23,688 bases of DNA from DASQPR01 sp035713725 (GCA_035713725.1 DASTMZ010000151.1:1-23688), one strand, 5' to 3'. Positions 14,356 to 22,095 are shown, numbered from the stretch's first letter. Notes: generated by a model not told the origin, from the sequence alone. Program-made: numbers and translations.

Positions 14356-15333
14356 GTGACGTTCTCGATTGTTGGTCGATCCGCCGATGGCGCGTTCGGT
14401 GTCGCGGTGGCGAGCAAGTTCCTTGCGGTCGGCGCGGCCGTGCCGGCAGCGGAAGCGGGCGTCGGTGCGCTCGCCACGCAGTCGTACGCGAACCTTGCGT
14501 ACCGTCCACACGGACTGGCCATGCTGCGAACCCGTGTCGCCGCGGCGGACGTGATCGCCGGACTCACCGCGGCCGACCCTGGTCGAGCGACGCGTCAGCT
14601 TGGCGTTGTCGGTCCGGACGGCGACGGCGCGACGTTCACTGGCGACGAATGCCATGCGTGGGCCGGGGGACTGGTCGGCGACGGATACGCGATCCAGGGC
14701 AACATCCTGACCGGCCCCGAGGTCGTGGACGCCATGCGGGATGCGTGGGTGGCAGGCGTTTCGCTGCCACTCGCACGCCGGCTGATGGCCGCGCTGCTCG
14801 CCGGCGACGCGGCGGGCGGCGACAGCCGCGGGAGGCAGAGCGCCGCCATATTCGTGGTGGACAAGGGCAAGGGGTACGGCGGCACCAGCGACATCCGCTA
14901 CGACCTCCGAGTGGACGACCACCCCGATCCGTGCCCGGAAGTCGTACGCCTGCTCGACGTACACGATCTGCTGTTCGGCTCGGCCGATCCGGCGACGTTG
15001 CTGGCGCTCGAGGACGGACTCGCCGACGAGGTGCGCGGGCTGCTCGGCGCGCTTGGCCATCTCGGAGCGGCGGACGCGAACGGCCTCGATGCCGCGCTCG
15101 CGGACTGGGCCGGTGTCGCGAACCTCGAAGAGCGGATGCGCGCCGGCAAGATCGATCCGTTGGTGCTAGGCGAGTTGCGCCGCGCGGCGGCGGCCGCGGT
15201 CGCCGCGATCGCGGCAAGCGCCGCCGTTGCCGACGGTGCTGCGGCCGGTACGGTAGCCGACGGAGCCGCGGCCGGGACCGTTGCCGACGGCGCCGCAGCC
15301 GGGACAGTGGCCGACGGCGCCGCGGGTTCGTAG
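14356..15333 (+). CDS. DUF1028 (Ntn-hydrolase-like) protein with repeat tail
   Basis: This protein has 325 residues. Residues 1 to about 215 are a DUF1028 domain: it begins MTFSIVGRSADGAFGVAVAS, then VGALATQSYAN, YAIQGNILTGP and DKGKGYGGTSDIRYDLRVDDHPDP. DUF1028 folds like N-terminal nucleophile hydrolases; substrate unknown. The next part (about 220-285) is helical and resembles the putative peptidoglycan-binding extension found in some members. The last 40 residues are an Ala-rich helix followed by four copies of VADGAAAGT. The start is GTG 14356, with no clear Shine-Dalgarno, and the conserved N-terminus starts right there. Stop TAG 15331 faces the nitroreductase remnant's stop at 15336. 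Confidence 0.9.
   Translation: MTFSIVGRSADGAFGVAVASKFLAVGAAVPAAEAGVGALATQSYANLAYRPHGLAMLRTRVAAADVIAGLTAADPGRATRQLGVVGPDGDGATFTGDECHAWAGGLVGDGYAIQGNILTGPEVVDAMRDAWVAGVSLPLARRLMAALLAGDAAGGDSRGRQSAAIFVVDKGKGYGGTSDIRYDLRVDDHPDPCPEVVRLLDVHDLLFGSADPATLLALEDGLADEVRGLLGALGHLGAADANGLDAALADWAGVANLEERMRAGKIDPLVLGELRRAAAAAVAAIAASAAVADGAAAGTVADGAAAGTVADGAAAGTVADGAAGS
15227..15330 (+). repeat. 27-bp tandem repeat (4 copies) in the DUF1028 gene
   Basis: Four units of 27 bp (the last partial), each beginning GTNGCCGACGG, encode VADGAAAGT repeats at the C-terminus. Third-position differences between copies show that they are not all very recent. Copy number probably varies between strains. Confidence 0.85.
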
Positions 15334-15335
15334 CG

Positions 15336-15600
15336 CTACGCGCGTTCGAGTGCGACGACCGGGATCGTACGGTCGACACGCGACTGGTGCTCGACGAAGA
15401 ACGGGTAACTCGCCACGATGTGCGCCCACAATGCGTCGTATTCGGTGCCCTCGGCTACGACCGCGGTCGCGGTGCTGTCCGGTTCGACGTCCGACCGTGG
15501 TCAGTAACAGCAACTGCCGGCCGGTCGGCGCGCCATTTGTGCGGAAGTCCTCGATCAGCCCGCGGTTGTGCGCGAGCATGTCGGCCGGCATCTCGGCCAT
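15336..15600 (-). pseudogene. Broken F420-type nitroreductase gene (internal deletion plus frameshift)
   Basis: The 5' part is well formed: GGAGG 4 bases before ATG 15600, then MAEMPADMLAHNRGLIEDF and GRQLLLLTTVGRRTGQ, the N-terminus of the deazaflavin-dependent nitroreductase family (PF04075, Ddn-like). The C-terminal part is in the next frame: DSTATAVVAEGTEYDALW, then IVASYPFFVEHQ and RTIPVVALERA, stop TAG 15336-15338. The whole span encodes about 88 residues against roughly 140 for the family. About 50 codons, covering the expected F420-contacting middle (TTPM..., SNAG..HPDWYHNL region), are therefore missing, and the two halves are out of frame. A sequencing or assembly error is the alternative. 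The original frame reads on to 15166 antisense to the DUF1028 gene. Confidence 0.8.
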
Positions 15601-15641
15601 CGATCCTCCTCAGTTGCGCCGTTCGTCAAGCATCCGTCGCA

Positions 15642-16715
15642 TCACAGCGCGATGCGTGCGACGCCGGACTCGGACAGGCTGCCGAGCCACAGGGTGTCGC
15701 CGTGTTGACGTACCCCGGTGATCATCGTGTACCGGCCGGCCGGACCGTGCATGGTGCGCAGCACCGTGCCGTCACCGTCGACGAACGCGACCAGACCGTA
15801 CCGGCCGGGTCTGGGTTGGACCTTGTCGGGCAGCAGCGCGACGACCCGACGCACGCCCGGGTGCGGCAGCAGCTTCTCGGCGGCCGGCAACCGCGGGCTC
15901 GGCAGCGCGATCCAGTAGGTGCCGTCGCCGACCGCGCTCATGTTGTCCGGGTAGGCGGCAAGGTCGGTCAACACTTCCGCGCCGCCGCCCGCGAGCGGTA
16001 TGCGCAGCAGGCGGTGCGTGGTCGTTTCGACAAGCATGACGGTTTGCTCGTCGGGCGTGAGCGCGACGCCGTTCGGGAAGTAGAGCCCGTCGACCACGAC
16101 GTCCACCGACCCGTCGGCCGGGTCGTAGCGCAGCAGCCGGCCGTTCGGCCGGTGCTCGAGCAGGTCGCGTTTCCACGCGGACAGCGGGTAGCGCGTGGAG
16201 CTGTCGCTGAAGTAGACGACGCCGTCCGCGGCCACCGCGGCGTTGTTGCAGAACAGGATCGGCGTGCCCGCCACCTGCGCGGCGAGGTCGTGGATCGCGC
16301 CGTCGTGGCCGATGCGGAGCAGACCTCGGTACGCATCGCAGACGATCAGCGTGCCGTCGCGCGGATCCACCTCGATGCCCAGTGGTCGGCCGCCGGTGGT
16401 GGCGACGAGATCGGGCGTGGCCGCGTCGCGAGACGCACTCGCCGGCCATCGCCAAATGGCGCCGTCCTCACCGCCGGCCACCAGACGGCCGTCCAGATCG
16501 ACGACCACGTCCTCAGGCGCCGAGCCGGTTGGCAGCCGCAGCACCACCGGGTCGTCCAGCCGCCTGTCGTCCGGCGCCCAGACGCCGTCGAAGCCCGGCG
16601 GCTCGGTCGCGTCGGCGCGGGCCGGTGCGATGACGCGTGGTGCCTTCGGTCGTGGCACCCGTCTCGGCGTGGGCGGCGAAGCGATCGGCGACTCGGGCGT
16701 TTCGGGGTGAGCCAT
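15642..16715 (-). CDS. Strictosidine synthase/SMP-30-like beta-propeller protein
   Basis: This 357-residue protein has a Pro-rich leader (1-40), then a six-bladed beta-propeller of the SMP-30/APMAP/strictosidine synthase-like group: PEDVVVDLDGRLVAGGEDG (67-85), CDAYRGLLRI, FCNNAAVAADGVVYFSDSS (155-173), RDLLEHRPNGRLLRYDP (183-199), YFPNGVALTPDEQ, and YPDNMSAVGDGTYWIALPSPR. Family members hydrolyse lactones or esters; plant strictosidine synthase activity is not implied. No signal peptide is seen. I chose ATG 16715 because the upstream in-frame starts (ATG 16724, GTG 16757) lie in or next to the terminator hairpin of the neighbouring gene. It lies 41 bp beyond the nitroreductase remnant on the same strand. 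Confidence 0.87.
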   Translation of the reverse strand: MAHPETPESPIASPPTPRRVPRPKAPRVIAPARADATEPPGFDGVWAPDDRRLDDPVVLRLPTGSAPEDVVVDLDGRLVAGGEDGAIWRWPASASRDAATPDLVATTGGRPLGIEVDPRDGTLIVCDAYRGLLRIGHDGAIHDLAAQVAGTPILFCNNAAVAADGVVYFSDSSTRYPLSAWKRDLLEHRPNGRLLRYDPADGSVDVVVDGLYFPNGVALTPDEQTVMLVETTTHRLLRIPLAGGGAEVLTDLAAYPDNMSAVGDGTYWIALPSPRLPAAEKLLPHPGVRRVVALLPDKVQPRPGRYGLVAFVDGDGTVLRTMHGPAGRYTMITGVRQHGDTLWLGSLSESGVARIAL

Positions 16716-16757
16716 GCCCCGCATTGTGCGTGCCGAACGACGGCGCGGGAACCCCAC

Positions 16758-16776
16758 ACCGCCGCGCTTCGGCGGT
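16758..16776 (-). terminator. Candidate terminator of the SQD1-like gene
   Basis: ACCGCCG (16758-16764) and CGGCGGT (16770-16776) form perfect 7-bp arms with a 5-base loop, beginning at the last base of the TGA stop on the minus strand. No T-run follows. Confidence 0.5.
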
Positions 16777-17933
16777 CAGCGAGCGCGACGCGCGCCGCGC
16801 CAGTCGACCGCCGGCTGCATCGCCTGTACGTCGGCCCGGTGCTTCCACTGGTCGGCGATGTCGTAGAGGGACGACAACAGCGTTTCGGATAGCAGGTGTG
16901 GCTCGAGTCCGAGGTCGACGAGGCCAGTGTGGGTGACGTGGTAGTAGTGCGACTCGGCCTCCACGCGCGGGTTGGTCAGGTGGTCGATCTTCACCTCGTT
17001 GGGGTGCAGCGCCGCCACGGTCTCCGCGATCTGCAGCACCGACATCCATTCGGTCATCTGGTTGAACACTCGGAATTCGCCGCGCGCCGCTGGATGCTCG
17101 ACGGCAAGCCGGATGCATTCGGCGGTGTCCCGGATGTCGATGAGTCCGCGGGTCTGTCCACCGTCGCCGTAGACGGTCAACGGTTCGCCGAGCGCGGCGA
17201 GGATGATGAAGCGGTTCAACACCGTACCGAACACCGCGTCGTAGTCGAAGCGAGTCGCTAGGCGTGGATCACGCGAGGTCTCCTCGGTCTGCTGGCCGTA
17301 GACGACGCCCTGGTTCAGGTCGGTCGCGCGGATGTCCCAAATGCGGCACGCGAACTCGATGTTGTGGCTGTCGTGCACCTTCGACAGGTGGTAGAACGAG
17401 CCGGGTTTCTTCGGGTAGAGCATCCGGTCGGTACGGCCGTTGTGCGTGACCTCGAGCCAGCCCTCTTCGATGTCGATATTCGGCGTGCCGTATTCGCCCA
17501 TCGTGCCGAGTTTGACGAGGTGGATGTCGGGGTTCACTTCGGCGATCGCGTAGAGCAGGTTGAGCGTGCCGACCACGTTGTTGGTCTGCGTGTAGACCGC
17601 ATGTTGCCGATCGATCATCGAGTACGGTGCGGCGCGCTGCTCGGCGAAGTGCACTACCGCGTCGGGCGCGAATTCGCGGATGACGCGGTAGGTGAACTCC
17701 GCATCGGTGAGGTCGCCGACGTACGTGGCGATCTGGCGACCCGATACCTCGTGCCAGACGCGCACCCGGGTGGCCAGCGTCTCGATCGGCACGAGGCTCT
17801 CAACGCCGAGTTCGTGGTCGTACTGCCGGCGTACGAAGTTGTCCACGACGCCGACGTCGTGCCCCACCTCCGACAGGTGCAGGGCGGTCGGCCATCCCAG
17901 GTATCCATCCCCGCCAAGTACCAGTACCCGCAT
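16776..17933 (-). CDS. SQD1-like NAD-dependent epimerase (UDP-sulfoquinovose synthase family)
   Basis: This 385-residue extended SDR has nucleotide-binding GGDGYLGWPTALHL (7-20), DNFVRR at the cofactor-selecting turn, and HFAEQRAAPYSMID. Catalytic candidates are T144 in KLGTMGEYG and Y181/K185 in SFYHLSK. The stretches TPNIDIEEG, YPKKPGSFYHLSKVHDSHNI and RATDLNQGVVYGQQTEET are typical of SQD1/SqdB/Agl3 proteins, which convert UDP-glucose plus sulfite to UDP-sulfoquinovose. No sqdX/SQD2-like sulfolipid transferase or sulfite-supply gene is visible, so the product may go to the neighbouring glycosyltransferases or the enzyme may make another sugar (inference). ATG 17933 follows GGAAGG by 11 bases. 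It is divergent from the GtrA gene. Confidence 0.88.
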   Translation of the reverse strand: MRVLVLGGDGYLGWPTALHLSEVGHDVGVVDNFVRRQYDHELGVESLVPIETLATRVRVWHEVSGRQIATYVGDLTDAEFTYRVIREFAPDAVVHFAEQRAAPYSMIDRQHAVYTQTNNVVGTLNLLYAIAEVNPDIHLVKLGTMGEYGTPNIDIEEGWLEVTHNGRTDRMLYPKKPGSFYHLSKVHDSHNIEFACRIWDIRATDLNQGVVYGQQTEETSRDPRLATRFDYDAVFGTVLNRFIILAALGEPLTVYGDGGQTRGLIDIRDTAECIRLAVEHPAARGEFRVFNQMTEWMSVLQIAETVAALHPNEVKIDHLTNPRVEAESHYYHVTHTGLVDLGLEPHLLSETLLSSLYDIADQWKHRADVQAMQPAVDWRGARRAR

Positions 17934-17954
17934 GTGAGCACGCGCCTTCCCACG

Positions 17955-17990
17955 TTGACTTCGGAGTTGACTTCCGCGTCCGCCGGAAGT
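17955..17990. promoter_or_regulatory. Direct and inverted repeats between SQD1-like and gtrA-like genes
   Basis: TTGACTTC occurs twice, 12 bp apart (17955-17962 and 17967-17974). ACTTCCG (17970-17976) and CGGAAGT (17984-17990) are perfect 7-bp inverted arms. The spot is 22-57 bp upstream of the SQD1-like start, a suitable place for an operator. TTGACT also matches a -35 box on the plus strand, but no good -10 follows at 16-18 bp. Confidence 0.35.
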
Positions 17991-18083
17991 TACCCATATT
18001 CGGCCGATGACTACTACTGGTTCGCTGGAGAATTCCCGCAAAGTTCCTTGACGGCTCCCGGTGTGCGATGACATATCCGGTTT

Positions 18084-18671
18084 GTGACTGGACGCCGTAT
18101 TTCGAGCGTCGCCGCACGGCTTGCCCCACAAGGCGCCGGGCCGCCCTGCGTTCCGCGGCGGTGCAGCGATAATGGGTTCATTAGACGACTTCTGCGCCTC
18201 CCCCGAGTGGTGCGCTTTCTCCGGTACGCGGTGGGCTCGGCCACCGCCTCAATCGTCAGCGCCGTCGTGCTGGCCGTCCTGGTGCATGGCCACCACGTAA
18301 CGCCGGCGGTGGCGAGCGTCTGTGCGTTCATCGCTGGAGCCCTCGTCAATTTCGCGATTTACCGGTTCTGGGCGTGGCGCCACACCATCACGCGTGCCGC
18401 CGCCGCGATCGGCAAGGACTTCGCTAAGTACGCGGTGATCGCGGTGTCCACCGCGCTGGTCGCGACCGGCACGACGTTCCTCGCCGGTAGGTACGCAGAC
18501 CATGCGGGTCTCGGTTCGGGCATGCGCGTCCTCCTGCTCGAAGGCAGCTACTTCGCGGCCTTCGCGGTGATGTTCGTGGTCAAATTCCTCGTCCTCGACC
18601 GGTACGTGTTCGTCCAGCGCCACCGCGCCGACGTCTCCCGCGACCAGGTCGAGAACACCACGGCCGCGTAG
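18084..18671 (+). CDS. GtrA-family membrane protein (lipid-linked sugar flippase family)
   Basis: The protein has up to 195 residues. GtrA homology begins at about residue 43 (RFLRYAVGSATASIVSAVVLAVL) and includes four hydrophobic segments, ANFAIYRFWAWR-like NFAIYRFWAW after the second, and the family's C-terminal FLVLDRYVF. GtrA proteins are thought to flip polyprenyl-phosphate-linked sugars across the membrane. The first 40 residues look non-native, so the true start is probably downstream: GTG 18207 or 18210 gives a compact protein, but none of the starts has a clear Shine-Dalgarno. Its last 124 bp overlap the convergent glycosyltransferase gene. Pairing with that GT2/GT-C protein fits a Gtr-type system. 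Confidence 0.85.
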   Translation: MTGRRISSVAARLAPQGAGPPCVPRRCSDNGFIRRLLRLPRVVRFLRYAVGSATASIVSAVVLAVLVHGHHVTPAVASVCAFIAGALVNFAIYRFWAWRHTITRAAAAIGKDFAKYAVIAVSTALVATGTTFLAGRYADHAGLGSGMRVLLLEGSYFAAFAVMFVVKFLVLDRYVFVQRHRADVSRDQVENTTAA

Positions 18672-21133
18672 CGCATCCCGTATCGGAGGTTGCCGCCCTT
18701 CTTCGTACGGCCGCCGCCGCGCGGGTGCATCGTCATGGGTACCTCCACCACGCGCATACGGTGCATCAGTATGCCGATCAGCAGTTCGGAGGACTGGTAC
18801 TGGGGCTGCTCCAGCGTCACGCGCTCGGTCACCTCGGCGCGCATGGCGCGGAACCCGAACGACGTGTCGGTCACCTTGCGAGCGGTCAGCGCCGACACGA
18901 GCCAGGCGAACACGCGTACGCCCGCGCGGCGCACCTGGTCCCGTGACTCGTCCGTGCCGAGCCGCCGCGACCCGGTGACGAAATCGGCGGTGCCGTTGCG
19001 CAACGGTTCCAGCAACGCGGGAAGCTCGGCGATGTCGTACTGCCCGTCCGCGTCCGTCGTCACGATGTATTCGGCGCCACCGCTACGCGCGAGGTAGTAG
19101 CCGAGTCGAAGCGCGGCACCCTGGCCACGATTGCGGCCGGCAACCACCGTGTACGCCCCGTGCGTGCGCGCGACATCGGCGGTCGCATCCGTTCCGCCGT
19201 CCACCACCACGATGGCGTCCACCCGTCGCGGGCGACGGCCGGCCACGTCGTACGTCACCGGTGGGATCCGCTCGAGCACGTCGCCAACGGTGTCCGCCTC
19301 CTGGTACGCCGCGATCACCACGACGACGGGGGCGAGCTCTTGGCGGCCGTACGCGTGTTCGAAGTCCGCGATGGCCGCGCGGTCGATCGAGTCCGGGAAG
19401 CGTGGTCGCGGTGGGCGCCAGAAGATGGCGGCGAATCCGAGCGCGCCGGCCGCCGGGATCAGCACCAGGCCGGGCAACTGGTAGCGCCACGTGAACTCGA
19501 ACGCGTCGGAGGCGAGCAGCACGAGTGCGCCACCGGTCAGGTAGAGCAACGCCGGCCACCGCATCGGCGCACGGCGGCGACGGGTCAGTCCCATCACGGC
19601 GGCGAACCCGGCCAGCAATGCGATCGCGATCGCCGGCCCTGGCGTGAAGCCCACCGTGAGCTGATAGGCGCGAAGCCAACTGGCCAGCGCCGGGGCGTAT
19701 CGAGGGGGGCCACCACCGTATTCGTCGGCGGCCTGATTCACCGTCGCGAGCGTGACGGCGAGCGGATAGACCGGGAACGTCTCCTGGAACCGCCACCGTT
19801 CGGTCGGGGCTTGCGGGTTGGAGAGGTTGTCGTGGTTCCAGGAAAAGACCTTCGCCGCGTCACCCGCGACCGACTCGACGAGGCCGAGCGGCTGCGCCCG
19901 GACCGCGCGCATGGAGAAGTCGTTGACCAGTGCGTTGCGGGTCGTACCGGCCGGCACGCGAAGCTGGACGATCGGTGACCGCGGGTCGTGCGCGTAGAAG
20001 TCGGGGCTGTAGCGGGCGCCGAGCGGCTCGAGGGGGCACAGCTGCTCCTCGTCGGGCGGCAGCGTCAACCTCGAGCAGTCCACGAACGTCGCGACCCGTG
20101 CGTAGACCAGATCCGCTTGTGTGTTGGACGGCTTGAAGGTCGCGTTGAGCATGTCGTTGCCGTACTTGTGGTAGCCGTAGATCGGCAGCGCGAACGCGGC
20201 GACCAGCAACGCGGTGAGCGCTACCTTGCCCCGCCACCACGCCGCCGGCCATCCCTTAGCGCGGATCAGCACATAGACGGCCAGGGCCACGATGAGTGCG
20301 CCGCCGACGGCCCGTACCGTCGTCGCGAAGCCGAGCAACACGCCAGCCGCCGCGATGGCGCGCCACCCCGGTCGCCGGTGCCACGCCAGCACCGCGAACG
20401 CGGCGACGAGCAACGCTTCGAACACCGTGTCGGACATGATGGTGTGCTCGATCTCGAGCTGGTACGCGTCGAGCAGAATCGGCGCGGTCGCGAGCGCCGC
20501 GAGCCACCGCCAGACGCCGAGTCGCACCAGCACGACGTAGGTCACCACGGCCATCGCGAGTCCGAGCAGATGTTGTAGCGCGACGACGGTCATCAGGTTG
20601 CCGACCGCGAGGATCGGGCGGAGCCAGACGATGTCGTAGCCGAGCGGATCCGGCGTGGGAATCGTGGAGTACGGCATCCGGGTGCCCGGCAAGTGATTCA
20701 AGTAGATCGTCACCGAGTCGACATAGAGGATCGCCGGCCGGTATGCGTACATGACCGTGAGCCGCAGCGCGACCCCCAGCACCAACAGGATGGTGAGGAC
20801 CCAATGCCGCGCCAGCGCAACGGCCGCTGCGCCCGGCGCTCGCGCGGCGAGTTCGGCGACCCGGCGCTTGGCATCGCTGGACGCGGCGTGCGCCGCGTCC
20901 GAGGGCGCGGTGTCGGTCCGCGTCGCATCCGAAGGTGCAGTGTCGGTTCCCGCCGCATCCGAGGGCGCAGGATCACTTGTCGCCGCACCCGAAGGCGCGG
21001 CATCGTTGCGCGAGGCGCCATCGCTCAACGCGTCCGGCGGATTGGCCTTCGGCGGATTGGCGTCCGGTCGGTCCGCGCACGTGGACTCCGGCGTCGGCCC
21101 TCCGCCGGACGTCGCGGTCGGGCCGGGATTCAT
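18548..21133 (-). CDS. GT-C (PMT/ArnT-like) plus GT2 (DPM/GtrB-like) fusion glycosyltransferase
   Basis: This protein has 861 residues in three parts. Residues 1-90 are a disordered Pro/Ala/Asp leader with APSDA repeats. Residues about 108-575 have about ten membrane helices and a first outer loop containing YVDSVTIYLNHLPG (D139, acidic as in GT-C enzymes), plus a long outer segment (about 320-490, C353 and C366). Residues about 600-830 are a soluble GT2 domain: VVVIAAYQEADTV (603-615), VVDGGTDATADVA, GRNRGQGAALRLGY, TTDADGQYDI (D694, D696) and TSFGFRAMR. GT2 would load a sugar onto polyprenyl phosphate and GT-C would move it to an acceptor outside the membrane (inference). ATG 21133 overlaps the epimerase stop (ATGA). 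The tail after about residue 835 is encoded antisense to gtrA and is Arg/Thr-rich. Confidence 0.9.
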   Translation of the reverse strand: MNPGPTATSGGGPTPESTCADRPDANPPKANPPDALSDGASRNDAAPSGAATSDPAPSDAAGTDTAPSDATRTDTAPSDAAHAASSDAKRRVAELAARAPGAAAVALARHWVLTILLVLGVALRLTVMYAYRPAILYVDSVTIYLNHLPGTRMPYSTIPTPDPLGYDIVWLRPILAVGNLMTVVALQHLLGLAMAVVTYVVLVRLGVWRWLAALATAPILLDAYQLEIEHTIMSDTVFEALLVAAFAVLAWHRRPGWRAIAAAGVLLGFATTVRAVGGALIVALAVYVLIRAKGWPAAWWRGKVALTALLVAAFALPIYGYHKYGNDMLNATFKPSNTQADLVYARVATFVDCSRLTLPPDEEQLCPLEPLGARYSPDFYAHDPRSPIVQLRVPAGTTRNALVNDFSMRAVRAQPLGLVESVAGDAAKVFSWNHDNLSNPQAPTERWRFQETFPVYPLAVTLATVNQAADEYGGGPPRYAPALASWLRAYQLTVGFTPGPAIAIALLAGFAAVMGLTRRRRAPMRWPALLYLTGGALVLLASDAFEFTWRYQLPGLVLIPAAGALGFAAIFWRPPRPRFPDSIDRAAIADFEHAYGRQELAPVVVVIAAYQEADTVGDVLERIPPVTYDVAGRRPRRVDAIVVVDGGTDATADVARTHGAYTVVAGRNRGQGAALRLGYYLARSGGAEYIVTTDADGQYDIAELPALLEPLRNGTADFVTGSRRLGTDESRDQVRRAGVRVFAWLVSALTARKVTDTSFGFRAMRAEVTERVTLEQPQYQSSELLIGILMHRMRVVEVPMTMHPRGGGRTKKGGNLRYGMRYAAVVFSTWSRETSARWRWTNTYRSRTRNLTTNITAKAAK
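20890..21000 (-). repeat. 33-bp imperfect repeats encoding APSDA-type leader repeats
   Basis: Repeating plus-strand blocks of the form gcatccgaRGGYGC recur about every 33 bp and encode TDTAPSDA(A/T) units at residues about 50-85 of the fusion glycosyltransferase. The product is probably disordered and cytoplasmic. Confidence 0.7.
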
Positions 21134-22062
21134 GCGTCGCCGTATCGCAGATCGTTCCAGACCGTGCGGAGGCCGCGGGCGAGGTCCATGGCGGGCTCGT
21201 AGCCGAGTGACCGTGCCTGGTCGATCGACACGATCACGGCCGGCATCTCGCCGGAACGCTGTGGTACGTGTTCGGTCGCGATGTTGCGGCCGGTCGCCTC
21301 GTGGACAGCGGCCAACATCTCGAGCACGCTCACCGAGCGGCCGCCGCCGATGATGAGCGGCCCGACGTGCTGCGCCGACCATGCGACGAGCAAACCTTGC
21401 ACGACGTCGGTGACGTGCACGAGGTCGCGGCGCTGCGCACCGTCGCCGTACACCTGGATCGTAGTGCCGTCCCGGGCCGCGCGCATAAGCCGCGGTATGA
21501 AGCTGTCCTTGCGTGCCATACCCGGTCCGTACACGTTGGTCAGCCGCAGTGCGCACGTCGTCATGCCGTAGCCGCCGGCGTAACCGGACAGCAGCATCTC
21601 GGCGGCCGCCTTCGTAGCGCCGTACGGCGTGAGTGGCCGCAGTGGCAGCCCTTCGTGAATCACCGACGTGCCGACATCGCCGGTCACCGCGTTGGTCGAC
21701 GCGAGTACGAACCGGGGCACCCCACGGCGCCGCGCGAGCTCGAGCAGTCCGGCCGTCACGTCAACGTTCGCCGCGTGTACGGCCGCCGGGTCCGCGAGCG
21801 ATCCCAGTACCGACGTGATCGCGGCCAAGTGCACGATTCCGCTCACGCTGTCGGTGACCGCCGCGTCGCGTACGTCGGGATTGCGCAACTCGCCGACGAT
21901 TGAGTCGACACCGGGTAACGGGTCCGGGACCGCCTCCGCGTAGTTAGCCCGGTCGACGACTGTGATGTGTGCGCCGGCTGAGGCGAGCGAGGCGACGACT
22001 GTTCGCCCGATGAATCCCGCGCCGCCGGTGACGAGGATGTGTTCTCCCGCGAGTCGAGGCAC
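21130..22062 (-). CDS. NAD-dependent nucleotide-sugar epimerase/dehydratase
   Basis: This 310-residue extended SDR of the UDP-glucose 4-epimerase-like group has VTGGAGFIGRTVV (11-23), HLAAITSV (78-85), an ASTNAV motif (121-126, S122/T123), catalytic Y147-x3-K151 in PYGATKAAAE, RLTNVYGPG, and the substrate-end motif YGDGAQRRDLVHVTDVV. It probably supplies or edits the sugar nucleotide used by the glycosyltransferase it is coupled to (4-base ATGA overlap); the exact sugar cannot be told. The start is GTG 22062, with TTGGGGCC just before it. An inverted repeat lies at 22096-22128 in its leader. Confidence 0.92.
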   Translation of the reverse strand: MPRLAGEHILVTGGAGFIGRTVVASLASAGAHITVVDRANYAEAVPDPLPGVDSIVGELRNPDVRDAAVTDSVSGIVHLAAITSVLGSLADPAAVHAANVDVTAGLLELARRRGVPRFVLASTNAVTGDVGTSVIHEGLPLRPLTPYGATKAAAEMLLSGYAGGYGMTTCALRLTNVYGPGMARKDSFIPRLMRAARDGTTIQVYGDGAQRRDLVHVTDVVQGLLVAWSAQHVGPLIIGGGRSVSVLEMLAAVHEATGRNIATEHVPQRSGEMPAVIVSIDQARSLGYEPAMDLARGLRTVWNDLRYGDA

Positions 22063-22095
22063 GGCCCCAACCTACGCCATCGTCACAGGTCAGGC

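Noticed and set aside
14649..16892. 747-codon plus-strand open frame
   Set aside because: It is Arg-rich, has no family features, and lies over the DUF1028 gene (other frame) and antisense to two recognisable genes. It is open only because GC-rich sequence lacks stops.
18172..18260. ATG at 18172 as the GtrA start
   Set aside because: It is out of frame with the GtrA homology.
21134..21556. N-terminal extension of the fusion glycosyltransferase frame
   Set aside because: It lies out of frame within the coupled epimerase gene and has no features; ATG 21133 overlaps the epimerase stop.
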